Part shown: positions 10,007 through 20,845 of the stretch, piece after piece
Layout: every line of letters begins with the position of its first letter
How positions within the stretch are numbered: the stretch's first letter is position 1
NCBI RefSeq assembly: GCF_030247195.1
Contig: NC_080671.1
Coordinates: 212,702,851-212,766,850, forward strand
DNA from: Topomyia yanbarensis
Lineage: Eukaryota > Arthropoda > Insecta > Diptera > Culicidae
Length of the DNA stretch: 64,000 nt
Reading direction: 5' to 3'
Program-made: the position numbers and the translations under genes
Notes under the pieces: model-generated
Told to the model about the DNA's origin: nothing
Databases searched by the model: none
Seen by the model: only the letters and a program-made list of their open reading frames with translations

Positions 10007-10322
10007 TATTCCCGTATGTAATGAAACGCTTACATGCCCCTTTTTGACGGCTCTGCGTGGGATATGCTGGCAAATTGCGCATTTTCCTCGCTGTTTCCGA
10101 AGGATTTTTTTAAAAATCCTAGTTTTGGTTTATTTATAGTAGTCGTACTAATTACGAAATTTAATACGAAATACGTGCACAAATTTACGATCAGATAGTG
10201 CAAAAATATTGCGATTTCGTCGAGTAGAACGGAAGATATTCGCATTTCAAACCTGGGAAAATTTCTCAACTGAAATTTTTGAAACGGGACCCCATATTGA
10301 AACGTTAGAAGTATTCTACTTC

Positions 10323-12028
10323 AAAAACTGTTAAATTTGTTTGGGACGACAATTGTCAAAGAGCCTTTGAAGATAGTAAACAAGCCTTAGTTTTAGCCAA
10401 TATTTTGGAATTTTATGATCCGAAGAAAGAAATAATAGTAGTAACAGATGCTTCAGGCTATGGTCTGGGAGGAGTGATCGTTACAAGACTCCAAAGGTAC
10501 ATACTGGAGGTTTCCATATATAATTTTGAAATCAGATACAGGCCATCGGCAAAAATAGGAAATGCGGATTTTTGTTCGCGATTTCCTTTAGGACAGGAAG
10601 TTCCCAGTGGATTAGACCATGATTTTGTAAGGAGTATAAACTTCAGCAAAGATTTTCCAATTAATTCTGTCATGATTGCCAAAGGGACAATGGAAGATAT
10701 GTTTTTACAACAGATAATAACATTTATGCGGGATGGCTGGCCAAAAAAGTTAGACAAACGCTTTATGGACGTTATTGCCAATCAAAATGATTTGGAAATT
10801 ATTGATGGATGCATACTGTATCAAGACAGAGTGGTTATTCCACAACAAATGCAAACCGGAATTCTTAAGCTTTTGCATGCCAATCATGCAGGAATAGTTA
10901 AGATGAAACATTTGGCCAGAAGACAAGTGTACTGGTTTGGGATAAACAAGGACATTGAAGAGTATGTATCTTTTTGTGAAGTTTGCGGAAGCATGATAAT
11001 AGTGCCAAAAACAAAGATTTTGTCTCATTGGACACCTACTACAAAACCTTTTAGTCGGATCCATTTTTCTAACCACACTTTTCTACTGATAGTAGATTCA
11101 TATTCAAAGTGGTTGGAGGTAGAATGGATGAAGAAAGGCACGGATTGTGCGAAAGTTTTAACGAAGTTAGTAGGTTACTTTGCAAGATTTGGATTACCAG
11201 ACGTTTTGGTATCGGACGGTGGTCCTCCATTCAATTCTATTTCGTTTATAACCTTTCTTGAAAAACAGGGGATTAAGGTTCTAAAAAGTCCTCCCTATAA
11301 TCCGTCCAGCAATGGGCAGGCAGAAAGGTTGGTATGAACCACAAAAGATGTTATGAAAAAGTTTTTATTAGAGCCGGATTTAGTGGATATTGAATTGGAG
11401 GATCAGATTAATTTGTTTTTAATGGAATAGGAATAGTATAGTGACGAGTCACGGGCAATTCCCCAGTGACAAAATATTTTGTTATAAACCAAAGACTATT
11501 TTGGATTTGGTAAATCCAAAAAAGTCTTATAAAAACAATTTGCTGGTACCAAATACCCCAGGTGAAGAAAAGAACGAAGCAGATTCGTTAAATAAAAACA
11601 AACAATCAAATGATTGGTTAAACGATCTGACAGAAGGGGATTTGGTATGGTATAAAACCCATAACATTCATCTACCTAATAAATGGGTTAAGGCAACATT
11701 CTTAAAGAAATTCTCTGTTAACACATTTCAGATAAGTGTTGGAAGCGCAACAATAATGGCGCACAGCGCACAGCTTAGGAGCTGGCATCATGAAGAACTT
11801 CAGCCGAGGCCTAACATGCTAATCAAGCCCGGCGCTCGAAATGATTCCGGAGATGGACAACATGCTGGATACAGCACTGATGAAGAGCCTTTTAGGGGAT
11901 TCCCTGAGGTTCGGGCGAAGGCCGGAAATAGGAAGCGTAACGCGTCTTCGGCGAACTTGCCGATAGAGTGTCTGCGGCGTTCTAAAAGGGTTCGTTATAA
12001 AAATACGAATCCTGATTACTTATATTAG
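10323..12028 (+). pseudogene. Ty3/gypsy element A, 3' part: RNase H, integrase, tail
   Basis: Resumes the interrupted protein with TVKFVWDDNCQRAFEDSK, the RT-RNase H connection, then VTDASGYGLGGVI. RNase H is shortened: GGVI runs straight into a late RLQRY segment and NADFCSRFP, so the middle is deleted. Integrase keeps its zinc region (LLHANHAG...FCEVCG), IVDSYSKW, SDGGPPFNS and NPSSNGQAERL, but the HxDFAGP segment holding the first catalytic Asp is replaced by HFSNH. A stop follows at 11335. The open frame 11441-12028 is the integrase C-terminal region (GDLVWYKTHN) ending RRSKRVRYKNTNPDYLY. Non-functional. Confidence 0.85.
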
Positions 12029-12149
12029 GAGTAAAGTTAATTTTACCTTCGATTGGTTTTGATATTGAAATATGTGAAATTTGAAAAGATTTCTTTCGAT
12101 TTGTTAATCTAATTTTTATTTTTTGAATTAAATGCAAATTTTGAATTGT

Positions 12150-12425
12150 ATATAAACTTTTAAAAGGGTAGCGACAGATGTGTCCACCTTTACAATCGCG
12201 CAGTATAAGCGCCCCACCTATTTTGTACATTTTGATTGATGTAACGCATCTAGCCTCTAAGATCGGTATTGAATAAATCATCTGACACTTCTAATCGATC
12301 ATCAGACAAGTGAGTACGTCTTATTCCTTCACTCCGAATCCTATTGAATAACAATTAGCACTGCAGAAGAGGTAATACTTAACATGATATTAACATGTAC
12401 AGGGTAATTACAGGGTTAATGTGAC
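12150..12425 (+). repeat. Probable 3' LTR of gypsy element A
   Basis: After the pol stop there is a 130-base AT-rich stretch, then an AAAAGGG purine run followed by TAGCGACAGATGTGTCC, and an AATAAA at 12270 before a sequence ending about 12420. Position and polyadenylation signal fit a 3' LTR, but no 5' LTR exists in the window to confirm the limits. Confidence 0.35.
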
Positions 12426-13233
12426 GAATTTTAGTTGAAAACTCTAGCTGCTATCAACTTGTAATCGCAACATCACTTGCTAACCGGGTTCTTAGGTATG
12501 CTCTCCATCTTATAACATGTGTACCAGTGCCTCTTACGCTAGTAGTACACGCTAGCGTTAGTATCACTACTCGGTACACATCTGTACCACACGAGTCGTA
12601 TGACCATAGTTACACGCAGAAACATAATTTTTAATGTCAAATAATATGAGGGTTGAAATAATAAATTTACCAAGTTGTTCTGTGTTCAATAAAAAATACA
12701 TGTTTATATAAATAAAACAATTGTTGAAATAATTCTAAAGAATTTATTGGATCAAACATGAAAAATAGTTGGACCAACAAAATTTTTTATTGATTTTATC
12801 ATAACAACAATCGAAACAACTTTGTTGAATCAATGAGCTCATTTTGTTGAATAAAACTAATAAAATATTTGGATCAATGCATGTCAAATATTCAATACAA
12901 AAAACATTTTTGATAAATCAAATAATATCTTTTATTGTTTTAAACATAACAAATATTTGAATCAATGCATAGCATATATTGAAGCAAAACCAATTTTATT
13001 GTATATAAAATATGCCTATTCTTTAATAGGAACCAAAGGCCAACTGTCATGGTGACAAATTTAGAACAAACCATTACTCGCTGACAACAGATAACATCAG
13101 TACAAATGAACCTCACAAAGTAAATACTTGCCATTGACTTATTGGCCTTTCTCTAAAAACAGGCTACAAACGAATTAGTTTTACGTAGTTAAATCATTCT
13201 GGAACCGCTTCGGAATCCTGAATGGATGCAGTA
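12426..13233. other. AT-rich stretch without a recognised gene
   Basis: Begins with short unique sequence, then from about 12600 (ACGCAGAAACATAA) becomes strongly AT-rich with repeated TTGTTGAA and TTGGATCAA phrases typical of degenerate mosquito MITEs. No matching opposite end was found, and no ORF is credible. Confidence 0.5.
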
Positions 13234-13394
13234 TGGCCCAGTCAAACCCATTCCGGGATCTGTTAGGAATTCTGAATGGATTCATTATGAGTTCCAGCTC
13301 AAAGGCAACAACCGATTCCGACTCAATCGTTTGTTGCATTTGAGCGAGAATCCATAAGGGATTCCAAACCTCTTCCGGAGTAGGTTTGCTTGGA
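13234..13394. mobile_element. Short MITE (GACTGGGTT-type family)
   Basis: Starts CCCAGTCAAACCCATTCCGG and ends CCGGAGTAGGTTTGCTTGGA, an imperfect inverted repeat of about 20 bp. Internal CCGATTCCGACTCAATCG and TTTGTTGCATTTGAG phrases recur at 57306-57475, 59690-59780 and, in part, 60190-60305. The right end is interrupted by the hAT-like element starting at 13395. Confidence 0.65.
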
Positions 13395-14499
13395 CAGGCC
13401 CGATGAGAGAGGGGGTCAGCCGGGGCAATTGCCCCGGGGCCCGGATCGTATTTAGGGGCCCGCGGTTTTACCCGGAAGATGGGCGAAAATGTATTCACAA
13501 AAGAGCAATAAAAATGGTGATTTCTTTGTAATTATTCATTTTATTAAATAGTCATATAATGAAAGCGGAAAAAATCGAAAGACATTTTAATTTAATAACT
13601 TGAGAATTCGAACTCCTGTTGTGGATACCAGAACTTTATTTGATATTTGACTTTTTTTTAAAAAACAAACTTTCGTAAGGGAGTTGTCTACTTTATGTAC
13701 TAGATCAAAAAAGCCGAGTTTTATTGTTTGAATCAACGGAATACGCGCCGAACAGGAATGCAAGCGCACGGACGTATCCGTCCTCTTCTGCGTTCGATTC
13801 TTTGTTGGTGGTACCGGTTGTTGATTTGGAGATACTGAGAACGATTTTTATTGAATGAATTTTTGTTCCTGTAAGACCCGTAAATCTTGGTTTTGAAGCT
13901 TTTTGTGGGTTGCCACAAGGAAAGTATCTATTGTTTACGGTTATAGTGGGCGGACTTTTCTAAGCTACTTCTGTGCAATGTTTTCCGTGGTGCAGTGTCT
14001 TTTTGCAGAATTTGCGCATATGAATTTGCCCTGCGTTCATAACCAATGTTGTCTGATGAGAGGTTACATTTTTTTATTAATAGCCCGCCTCTTACCCCCA
14101 CACCAAAAGCTCACAAACGGAGCCCCCTGGAAGTGGACACATCAGTTCTCAGCGTACAAAAAAAGGTCAGCACAACAAAACAAAGTTACGAATCGCGGAA
14201 ACGCTGAGAACAAAAAAAAAGAAAAGATGGGTGGGTAATGTCAGAGACATAACCGGAGTGAAGTAGAATACACTTTAGACCGGTAAATTCTGATCTGGAA
14301 TAAGCAATTTCTATGCGATTTTGTCGACTTTAACACATTCATAGTTTATTTGGAGTATTTTTGGAATTATCAAGTTGACAATTTGCAACATTCTTTGAAA
14401 ATATTGTTGAACTTTTATGAATGAAGGCACGCAAACGAGCGTTTGACCGTCGTCCTACTACCAGCATCAGAGAAGTAGCAGATCAGCATTTTTCGCTAC

Positions 14500-14976
14500 A
14501 TGACCTGTACCAAACAAACCGCTCGTAAGTCCACCGGAGGAAAGGCTCCCCGCAAGCAGTTGGCAACAGCCCCCTGGCAACCCTATACCATCATATGGAG
14601 TTTGACAGCGACCGACATATATGGGGCGTTATAGCTATAAAGCCCCAAACAAAGAATTATGTTCGGCACTATGCTCGATATTCAAGCATTCCACACGACG
14701 TTTTGCATCTGGTGGGATGATTTAATAATTTAATTTAGTCGACATTTTGTAACTAAATACAGCTTCTAATCATTCGGTTCAAAATCAATGTTTTGCCTTT
14801 CATGGCAGTGATGCTGGCTGTACAGAGACGTCGTCCTTGACAGGGGCTGGTTGGCAACGAAGGCCGTGTAAAAGTGCCCCAGTCACGGTTGGCGTTAAGA
14901 GCCTCATCGCTACCGAACAGAAACAGTCGCCCTGCGAAAAATTCACAGCTATCAGAAATCGAGCGGGCCTAAATTG
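14500..14976 (+). pseudogene. Histone H3 pseudogene with MITE (copy 2)
   Basis: Equivalent of 6414-6890: the H3 tail TKQTARKSTGGKAPRKQLA, the hAT-like MITE at 14567-14849 with GTTGGCAA on both sides, then the rest of the tail and the TVALR/IHSYQKS segment. Same stops as copy 1. Confidence 0.9.
14559..14857. mobile_element. hAT-like MITE (copy 2)
   Basis: Same 283-bp insert and 8-bp GTTGGCAA duplication as in copy 1, at the same H3 codon. It therefore predates the duplication of the whole unit. Confidence 0.88.
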
Positions 14977-15594
14977 TGACCCAAAATAAACCACAAACCA
15001 ACAAGTTGTTTGCAGGACCAGCCAATTATAAAGTATTATTATTATAAATGAAATTTTCCATTGCCTTACAACCTCCCTCCCCCTTTCCACCCGGCTTGAA
15101 TAACTATCAATCTTGATGATGCTGTGCGGCGGGGGCACTAGTTTTTATTATGGTGGAAAATTTAGGTTTGCGCGTTTTTCCCAAAAGTTTTTTGGCTGTG
15201 CTGTTTTCAAGGAAGTTGTAGTTGAATTCAAAATAAAATAGTTTATTTCTATTGTCAGAGATGGACCTTCCAACGAAAACTAGTTTGGCTCGCTTGGAAT
15301 CGAATTGTATGGACCAACCACTGCTTTCACAAAATCTGTTATTTTCAGTAATTGAACATTCTACATTTTTGTAAATTGAATCATTACACTAACCTGTCTA
15401 CAAATCACACAAATAACTTTTTTATTTTGTGCCATTCTACTTGAAAACGAAGATATTGTTCACAAGTGGCTCACTTACCATCCAACGCTCTTGGCAAGCC
15501 ACTTTCTGATGCTTGTAATAAAATTTCAATTCGATTCTTTGTCGATAAATTGATGGCCCTGAAAAGCGCCTGTTGTTTGGACAGTGTTCGGAAT

Positions 15595-15778
15595 TTACTT
15601 GGAGCTGGTGTATATGGTAACAGTTTTGGTGCCATCTGGGACGGCGTGCTTGGCCAACTCTTCTGACAGCAGCAAACGGACGGCGGTTTGAATTTTGCGG
15701 GAGATGCTGCAAACGAACTGCTGCATGCTGATGCTGCAAACGAACTGATCGTGAACAACAGCATGCTGAGTTTTTATA
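15595..15778 (-). pseudogene. Histone H2B pseudogene 1 (copy 2)
   Basis: Equivalent of 7509-7692: TATAAAAA box, then the last 36 H2B codons ending YTSSK. The degenerate stem-loop lies at 15555-15570. Confidence 0.88.
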
Positions 15779-16173
15779 CCTGACTACAGCACAATGTAAG
15801 CTCGTCCTTTTTTGTGTTGTCCTCAATATGTGTTCTTCGTAGCTCCACACCTTTGTTGCTCGACCACATATTTTTGATAAAGAACAAATTTGAAATTGTG
15901 TTTCCAATACGGAGGTTATCGAACACTCAGGGTAAAAAGAGTAATCTAATACGGCACCTTGGTAAAATGTTTGAGAATTGAAACCTTTTTTGAATGCGCC
16001 TAGTAAACACGAAACTGTAAACAAACACACAAATGATAACTTTTAATTTTGTGTCATTCTACGTGAAATCTACGATATTGTTCACAAGTAGCTCACTTGC
16101 CATCGAACGCTCTTGGCAAGCTACTTTCGGATGCTTGTAATAACAAAATTTCAATTCGATTCTTTGTTGATAA

Positions 16174-16360
16174 ATGGCCCGTACCAAACATACCGCTCGT
16201 AAGTCCACCGGAGGAAAGCCTCCCCGCAAGCAGTAAGCAACGAAGGCCGTGTGAAAGTGCCCCAGTCACGGTTGGCGTTAGGAATCCTCATCACTACTGA
16301 ACAGAAACTGTCGCCCTGCGAGATATTCACAGCTATCAGCAATCGAGCAGGCCTAAATTG
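16174..16360 (+). pseudogene. Histone H3 pseudogene 2 (copy 2)
   Basis: Equivalent of 8088-8274, with the same MARTKHTARKSTGGKPPRKQ start followed by a stop and the same ATGGCCC junction to H2B 3' flank. Confidence 0.9.
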
Positions 16361-17117
16361 TGACCCAAAATAAACCACAAACCAACAAGTTATTTTCAGG
16401 ACCAGCCAATTATATTCCAGTAAGATATAAATGAAATTTTCGTTTTCCATTGCCTTACAACCTCTTTCCTCCCGGCTTGAATTACTATCAATCTTGATGA
16501 TGCTGTGCGGCTGGGCACAGGCAGTTTCCATTATAGTGGAAAATTTAGGTTTGCGCGTTTTTCCCAAAAGTTTTTTAGCTGTGCTGTTTTCAAGGAAGTT
16601 GTAGTTGAATTCAAAATAAAATAGCTTACTTCTATTGTCAGAGGTGGACCTTCCAACGAAAACTAGTCTGGTTCGCTTGGAATCGAATTGTATGGACCAA
16701 CAACTGCTTTCACAAAATCCGTTATTTCAGTAATTGTACATTCCACAGAATTAGTCACAACTATTTCCAATCAGCGCAAAAATCGAAGGTTTTCATTCAA
16801 TACAACAGAAGATTTTCACGTTTGAAAAAACAGGCAGCATTCTGGCCGAAAATTTTGAAACGGAGCACCTATATCGAAACGTTAGAAAACGTTCGATTTT
16901 TGTAAATTGAATCATTACACTAAACTGTCTGTAAATCACAAATAACTTTTGATTTTGTGCCATTCTTGTGAAAGCGACGGTATTGTTCACAAGTGGCTCA
17001 CTTACCATCCAACGCTCTTGACAAGCTGATGCTTGTTATAACAAAACTTCAATTTCATTCTTTGTCGATACATTGATGGCCCTGAAAAGGGCCTTTTGTT
17101 TGGACAGTGTTCGAAAT

Positions 17118-17301
17118 TTACTTGGTGTTGGTGTATATGGTAACAGTTTTGGTGCCATCGAAGACGGCGTGCTTGGCCAACTCTTCTGACAGCAGCAAAC
17201 GGACGGCGGTTTGAATTTTGCGGGAGATGCTGCAAACGAACTGCTGTATGCTGATGCTGGAAACGAACTGAGCGTGAGCAACAGCATGCTGAGTTTTTAT
17301 A
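17118..17301 (-). pseudogene. Histone H2B pseudogene 2 (copy 2)
   Basis: Equivalent of 9032-9215, with the perfect stem-loop GGCCCTTTTCAGGGCC at 17078-17093 on the minus strand. Confidence 0.88.
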
Positions 17302-17673
17302 CCTGACTACAGCACAATGTAAGCTCATCCTTTTTTGTATTGTCCTCAATATGTGTTCGTCGTAGCTCCACCCCTTGGTTGGTCGACCACATATTTTTGA
17401 TAAAGAACAAAATTGAAATTGTGTTTCCACTACGGAGATTATCGAACACTCAGGGTAAAGAGAGTAATGTAATACGGCACCTTGGTAAAATGTTTGAGAA
17501 TTGAAACCTTTTTTGCATGCGCCTAGTAAAAATGTTTTCCACTTCACTCCAGTTTGTTTCTGACCATATTTGCAATTTGCGTACTGAAATAAATCATTTA
17601 CCCAAATAGCTCTCCAAGGAGAAACAGTCCATGACACAGAAAATGCAAACTTATTCTTTGAAATGATTTTGGT

Positions 17674-17971
17674 GGCCCTGAAAAGGGCCTTTTTTATAAT
17701 GATACAAGTGAGTTCTACCTTTTCAACTTCCAAATCCATACAAAGTGCGTCCCTGCCGCTTCAGAGTATAGACGACATTCATTGCGGTTTTGCGCTTGGC
17801 GTGTTCAGTGTAGGTCACGGCATCTCGGATGACATTTTCCTGCACACCATCAGCATTCGTAGATTAAATCGGAGATGCATTTTACACCACCACGATGAGC
17901 CAGACGCCAAATGGCGGATTTTGTGATTCCCTGGATTTTATCACGAAGAACCTTGCGATGACGCTTGATAC
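17674..17971 (-). pseudogene. Histone H4 pseudogene with 3' stem-loop (copy 2)
   Basis: Equivalent of 9599-9896. The stem-loop is at 17674-17689 and the H4 reading at 17971-17723, with the same missing N-terminus and frameshift. One silent-looking base differs (GACGAC versus GATGAC near 17773). Confidence 0.9.
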
Positions 17972-18479
17972 GGGAACGCAAACATGATACCGCTCATTGT
18001 ACCGTCCGGACGAACATGTTGCTCGTGTGGTAAGCGAGCACCTACTGATACAAAACAAGCTCGCGTGACCTGTATATATAATATTCCCGTATGTAATGAA
18101 ACGCTTACATGCCCCTTTTTGACGGCTCTGCGTGGGATATGCTGGCAAATTGCGCATTTTCCTCGCTGTTTCCGAAGGATTTTTTAAAAATCCTAGTTTT
18201 GGTTTATTTATAGTAGTCGTACTAATTACGAAATTTAATACGAAATACGTGCACAAATTTACGATCAGATAGTGCAAAAATATTGCGATTTCGTCGAGTA
18301 GAACGGAAGATATTCGCATTTCAAACCTGGGAAAATTTCTCAACTGAAATTTTTGAAACGGGACCCCATATTGAAACGTTAGAAGTATTCTACTTCAAAA
18401 CAATACGAGACCGACAAAACACAAAATTTGACAAGAAGCTACGGCGAGTACCCAGCGGAAAAGAATCCTTTTAAGGGTC

Positions 18480-19620
18480 CCATCGTAGCTTTGCAGGAAG
18501 CTCATAATAATTTAAATTTATTTATAACTAATTGCTAGAAAAAATGCATTTATCAATTGTTTTTATTAAAAAATGTTAACCAATTATAGCTAAAGGAATA
18601 AGCTCGATTGGTGGTGAACGAAGTTTATATTAAAAATTCTCCTATTTTATTTTTTTAAATTAGTTTCAATTTTGCTTGGAAACGAGTGCGACATGTTATT
18701 TGCTTTAAATCAGTAGGAAGCTGGTTGAATAACTTAGGTCCGATGAAAGAAATGCGTCTTTGACCAAGGTTCGTGTATACTCTGGAGTATAATAAATGAT
18801 TGGCTTGTCTAGTGCTGTGAGCTCGAATGCCTGTTGTAAATTCTAGATTATTATGAGCAATAGTATTATGCAAAGCATTGTGGATGTATATTATTGTTTG
18901 GTGGTTAGTCAACCCAAGCAAAGGTAAAATGTTATGGGCATTATTATTGTATAACAAAATAGTAGGGTACATAAATGTTTTTTTATAAATAATTTTAAGA
19001 CATCTGTTTTGAAGCGTTTGTAGCTTTTTCAGATTCGAGATACTGGCACGGCCCCACACAGATACAAGGTAGTTCAGCAATGAGTGGATGTGCGCATAAT
19101 AAAATTTTAGAAGTACATGCTGGGGAACAAAAGAGCATACTTTACGCATAGCCCCACATAACGATGCAACTTTTCTCTCTATAGATGTTATATGCTCAAT
19201 CCAGGAGAGTGTGGGGTCTAAGTGAAGTCCTAAATATTTGAAGCAGTTAGTTTCCTGAATTACAGACTGTCCCATTCTTGGGTCTGGATGCACGCCTATA
19301 GCTCTTCTAGATGAACGAAACAGCATATATTTAGTTTTTGATAGGTTCAAGGAAAGAAGGTTTTCGTTGAAATACGTCGTTAGTGTTTTTAAATCCGATT
19401 CAATGTCGCGTACAATATCATGGCAGTTGTTGTTAGGGTAGAACAACGCTGTGTCATCCGCGAAAAGACGAGGAGTCCCTTTTAACCCGAGTCTACCTAG
19501 GTCATTGATATACAATAAAAATAACAGTGGCCCAATATTACTGCCTTGAGATTGAGCACCTTCTGTACTTTACGCAAGTTGTTTAATTTCTCGAATAGCT
19601 GGTCTTATACAACTTGTCTA
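18480..19620 (-). pseudogene. 5'-truncated non-LTR retrotransposon (RT C-terminal part)
   Basis: The minus-strand open frame 19515-18655 reads MYINDLGRLGLKG, then the catalytic RLFADDTALFY, NLSKTKYMLF, CFKYLGLHLD, and after the RT a thumb-like region with YAHIHSLLNYLVSVWG and KKLQTLQNRCLKIIY. Just upstream, out of the annotated start but in frame, QGSNIGPLLFLLYINDL supplies the conserved QG motif. The endonuclease and the first RT motifs are missing, as expected of target-primed 5' truncation. The LQTLQNR block and lack of RNase H suggest the CR1/L2/Rex1 side of the tree; clade not certain. It sits inside the hAT-like shell. Confidence 0.8.
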
Positions 19621-20845
19621 GAAACCAATAGTAGTACAACTCGGCTACAGTGTGGCTCTAATTTTTGACGTGTATCTATAGCGGAACGATTTTTAGCTTC
19701 GACTATGAGTGAGATGAGAAGGTAGACTGACCTTAATTAACCGGTGATTGAAATGAATATTTTTTGTATATTTGTGTTTTTATAGCACTTTAAAGTATTT
19801 TTTTTTAAATGCATTGCGTTAAGATAGAACAATAATTTTGGGCCTTGCTAAAGATGTTTATGATATCTATAAGAACCCAATTGTTATGTGCGAAATAAAG
19901 AAATCAAATCAGTTCAATTCAGCCACCAGCACCAGCAGTCGGTTGACCGATGTACTCGCATTTGTTTTATTTGTGTCTGATTCTTTATTACTGCGTTCTG
20001 TATCTTTATTTTGGTCAGTTACTACATATTCCAACAGTGTATCAAAACCGGCTCTTACACTAACACATCCATTGCTTTCCAAAAAAATAAAATGAAAATT
20101 CTGATTAGAAAATTTTCTCGACAAACTTATATAAATATAAAATCTTTTCGATTTTATATTTTTAAACGAGAATGACGAGCTATATCTGCTACCTTCTCAT
20201 CTTGCTTACAACAAAAGCTAAAAACTGATCCACCGCTACCAGTAGATAAATCTACCCGTGTATCGCTTTGTCTAAACCGCAGAAGCAAAATATCCTGCCC
20301 CAACCTACTATGTTGAACATGAACAATAATGAGTGTCGATCAAAGTAGAAAGTGTGTCAAACTATATTCTTGTTTACTTTTCGAGATATGTCCTTAAAAT
20401 TCACGTGTTGGAGAAGTGGAAAAAATATCAAGTTTACAAATGTAGCTAAAGATGATCAATATCTACACCCTACAATTTCACCATGTTAGACAGCATATTG
20501 ATTATTCTTTAGACTATTAACCAAGCAGAAGCGTTAGTTCCGCGAAACGAAATATATCGTTGAATGTGGCAACAAGAATTCAGTACCTCTAGCGATAACA
20601 CAATAGAAGTGCTAATACACGAGTTAGATCCGTGTACCTCTAATAACGTTGTTAACCATTGTGTGCATTTTTAACAGGCCGAAAGGGTATCCGCGTACCC
20701 GTAACCATAGCAAGTTTAGCAGAAACAGTTTGATTTGAACAGTTGAATGTATACAATTCCTCTAACCAAAATTCAAATAAATAAGTTTAGAAGGGCCCAT
20801 CAGTAAATCTAACCTTGGGGCCCGCCGCGGCTCTCGACGGCCCTG
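19621..20845. other. Right part of hAT-like shell, no clear gene
   Basis: About 1.2 kb of AT-rich sequence leading to the GC-rich terminal repeat at 20787-20845. No transposase motifs were recognised in any frame. A CTTCTCATC/GATGAGAAG pair near 19717 and 20195 is the only local symmetry seen. Confidence 0.4.

Larger units (their letters stand above)
6140..10322. mobile_element. Histone-fragment unit, copy 1 (4.18 kb)
   Basis: This block is almost identical to 14226-18396. Both start GA(G/T)GGGTGGGTAATGTC and end TATTCTACTTC, and both are bordered by AAAA on each side. Copy 1 interrupts gypsy A cleanly: LLKK is encoded before it and TVKFVWDD after it, in the same reading frame across the A run. 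Inside are decayed H3 (+), H2B (-), H3 (+), H2B (-) and H4 (-) sequences with histone 3' stem-loops and TATA boxes, plus a MITE. A 13-bp inverted pair TGAAGTAGAATAC lies at 6173-6185 and 10311-10323, asymmetric to the outer ends. No transposase or RT is encoded. How it moved is unknown; capture of a histone cluster by a DNA element is one possibility. Confidence 0.8.
14226..18396. mobile_element. Histone-fragment unit, copy 2 (4.17 kb)
   Basis: Nearly identical to 6140-10322, with a constant offset of 8086 up to about 17590, then 8075 after an 11-base difference (about 9510 versus 17590), and 8074 at the end. Only scattered single-base differences are visible, so the copies separated recently. 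Left flank is AAAAGAAAA and right flank AAAAC, unrelated to the gypsy sequence around copy 1. It carries the same MITE, the same H3/H2B/H3/H2B/H4 remnants and the same junctions. Confidence 0.8.
13395..20845. mobile_element. hAT-like shell enclosing nested insertions
   Basis: Left end CAGGCCCGATGAGAGAG followed by GGGGCAATTGCCCCGGGGCCC-type sequence; right end GGGGCCCGCCGCGG and CTCTCGACGGCCCTG. Read inverted, the right end is CAGGGCCGTCGAGAG, a mismatched terminal inverted repeat of the left end. TGCTTGGA occurs at 13387-13394 and again at 20844-20851, an 8-bp repeat (its TG may belong to the TIR). These are hAT features. The 7.4 kb inside is mostly foreign: the histone unit (14226-18396) and an antisense LINE (18480-19620). 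No readable transposase; plus-strand SGHISSQRTKKGQ (about 14140) and EKNPFKGPIVALQEAHN (about 18460) could be its eroded remains. Confidence 0.5.

Noticed and set aside
6140..10322. Helitron capture of histone genes
   Set aside because: No TC start, no CTRR end with preceding hairpin, and insertion is not between A and T in the expected way. Not excluded for a degenerate derivative, but not supported.
6140..10322. Histone H2A or H1 remnants in the unit
   Set aside because: Looked for the H2A AGLQFPVGR and H1 winged-helix patterns in all frames by eye; none recognised.
6140..18396. The 8.1-kb offset repeat as an assembly artefact
   Set aside because: The two copies have different, internally sensible flanks and differ by several substitutions and an 11-bp indel, so a simple assembly duplication is unlikely, though reads were not available.
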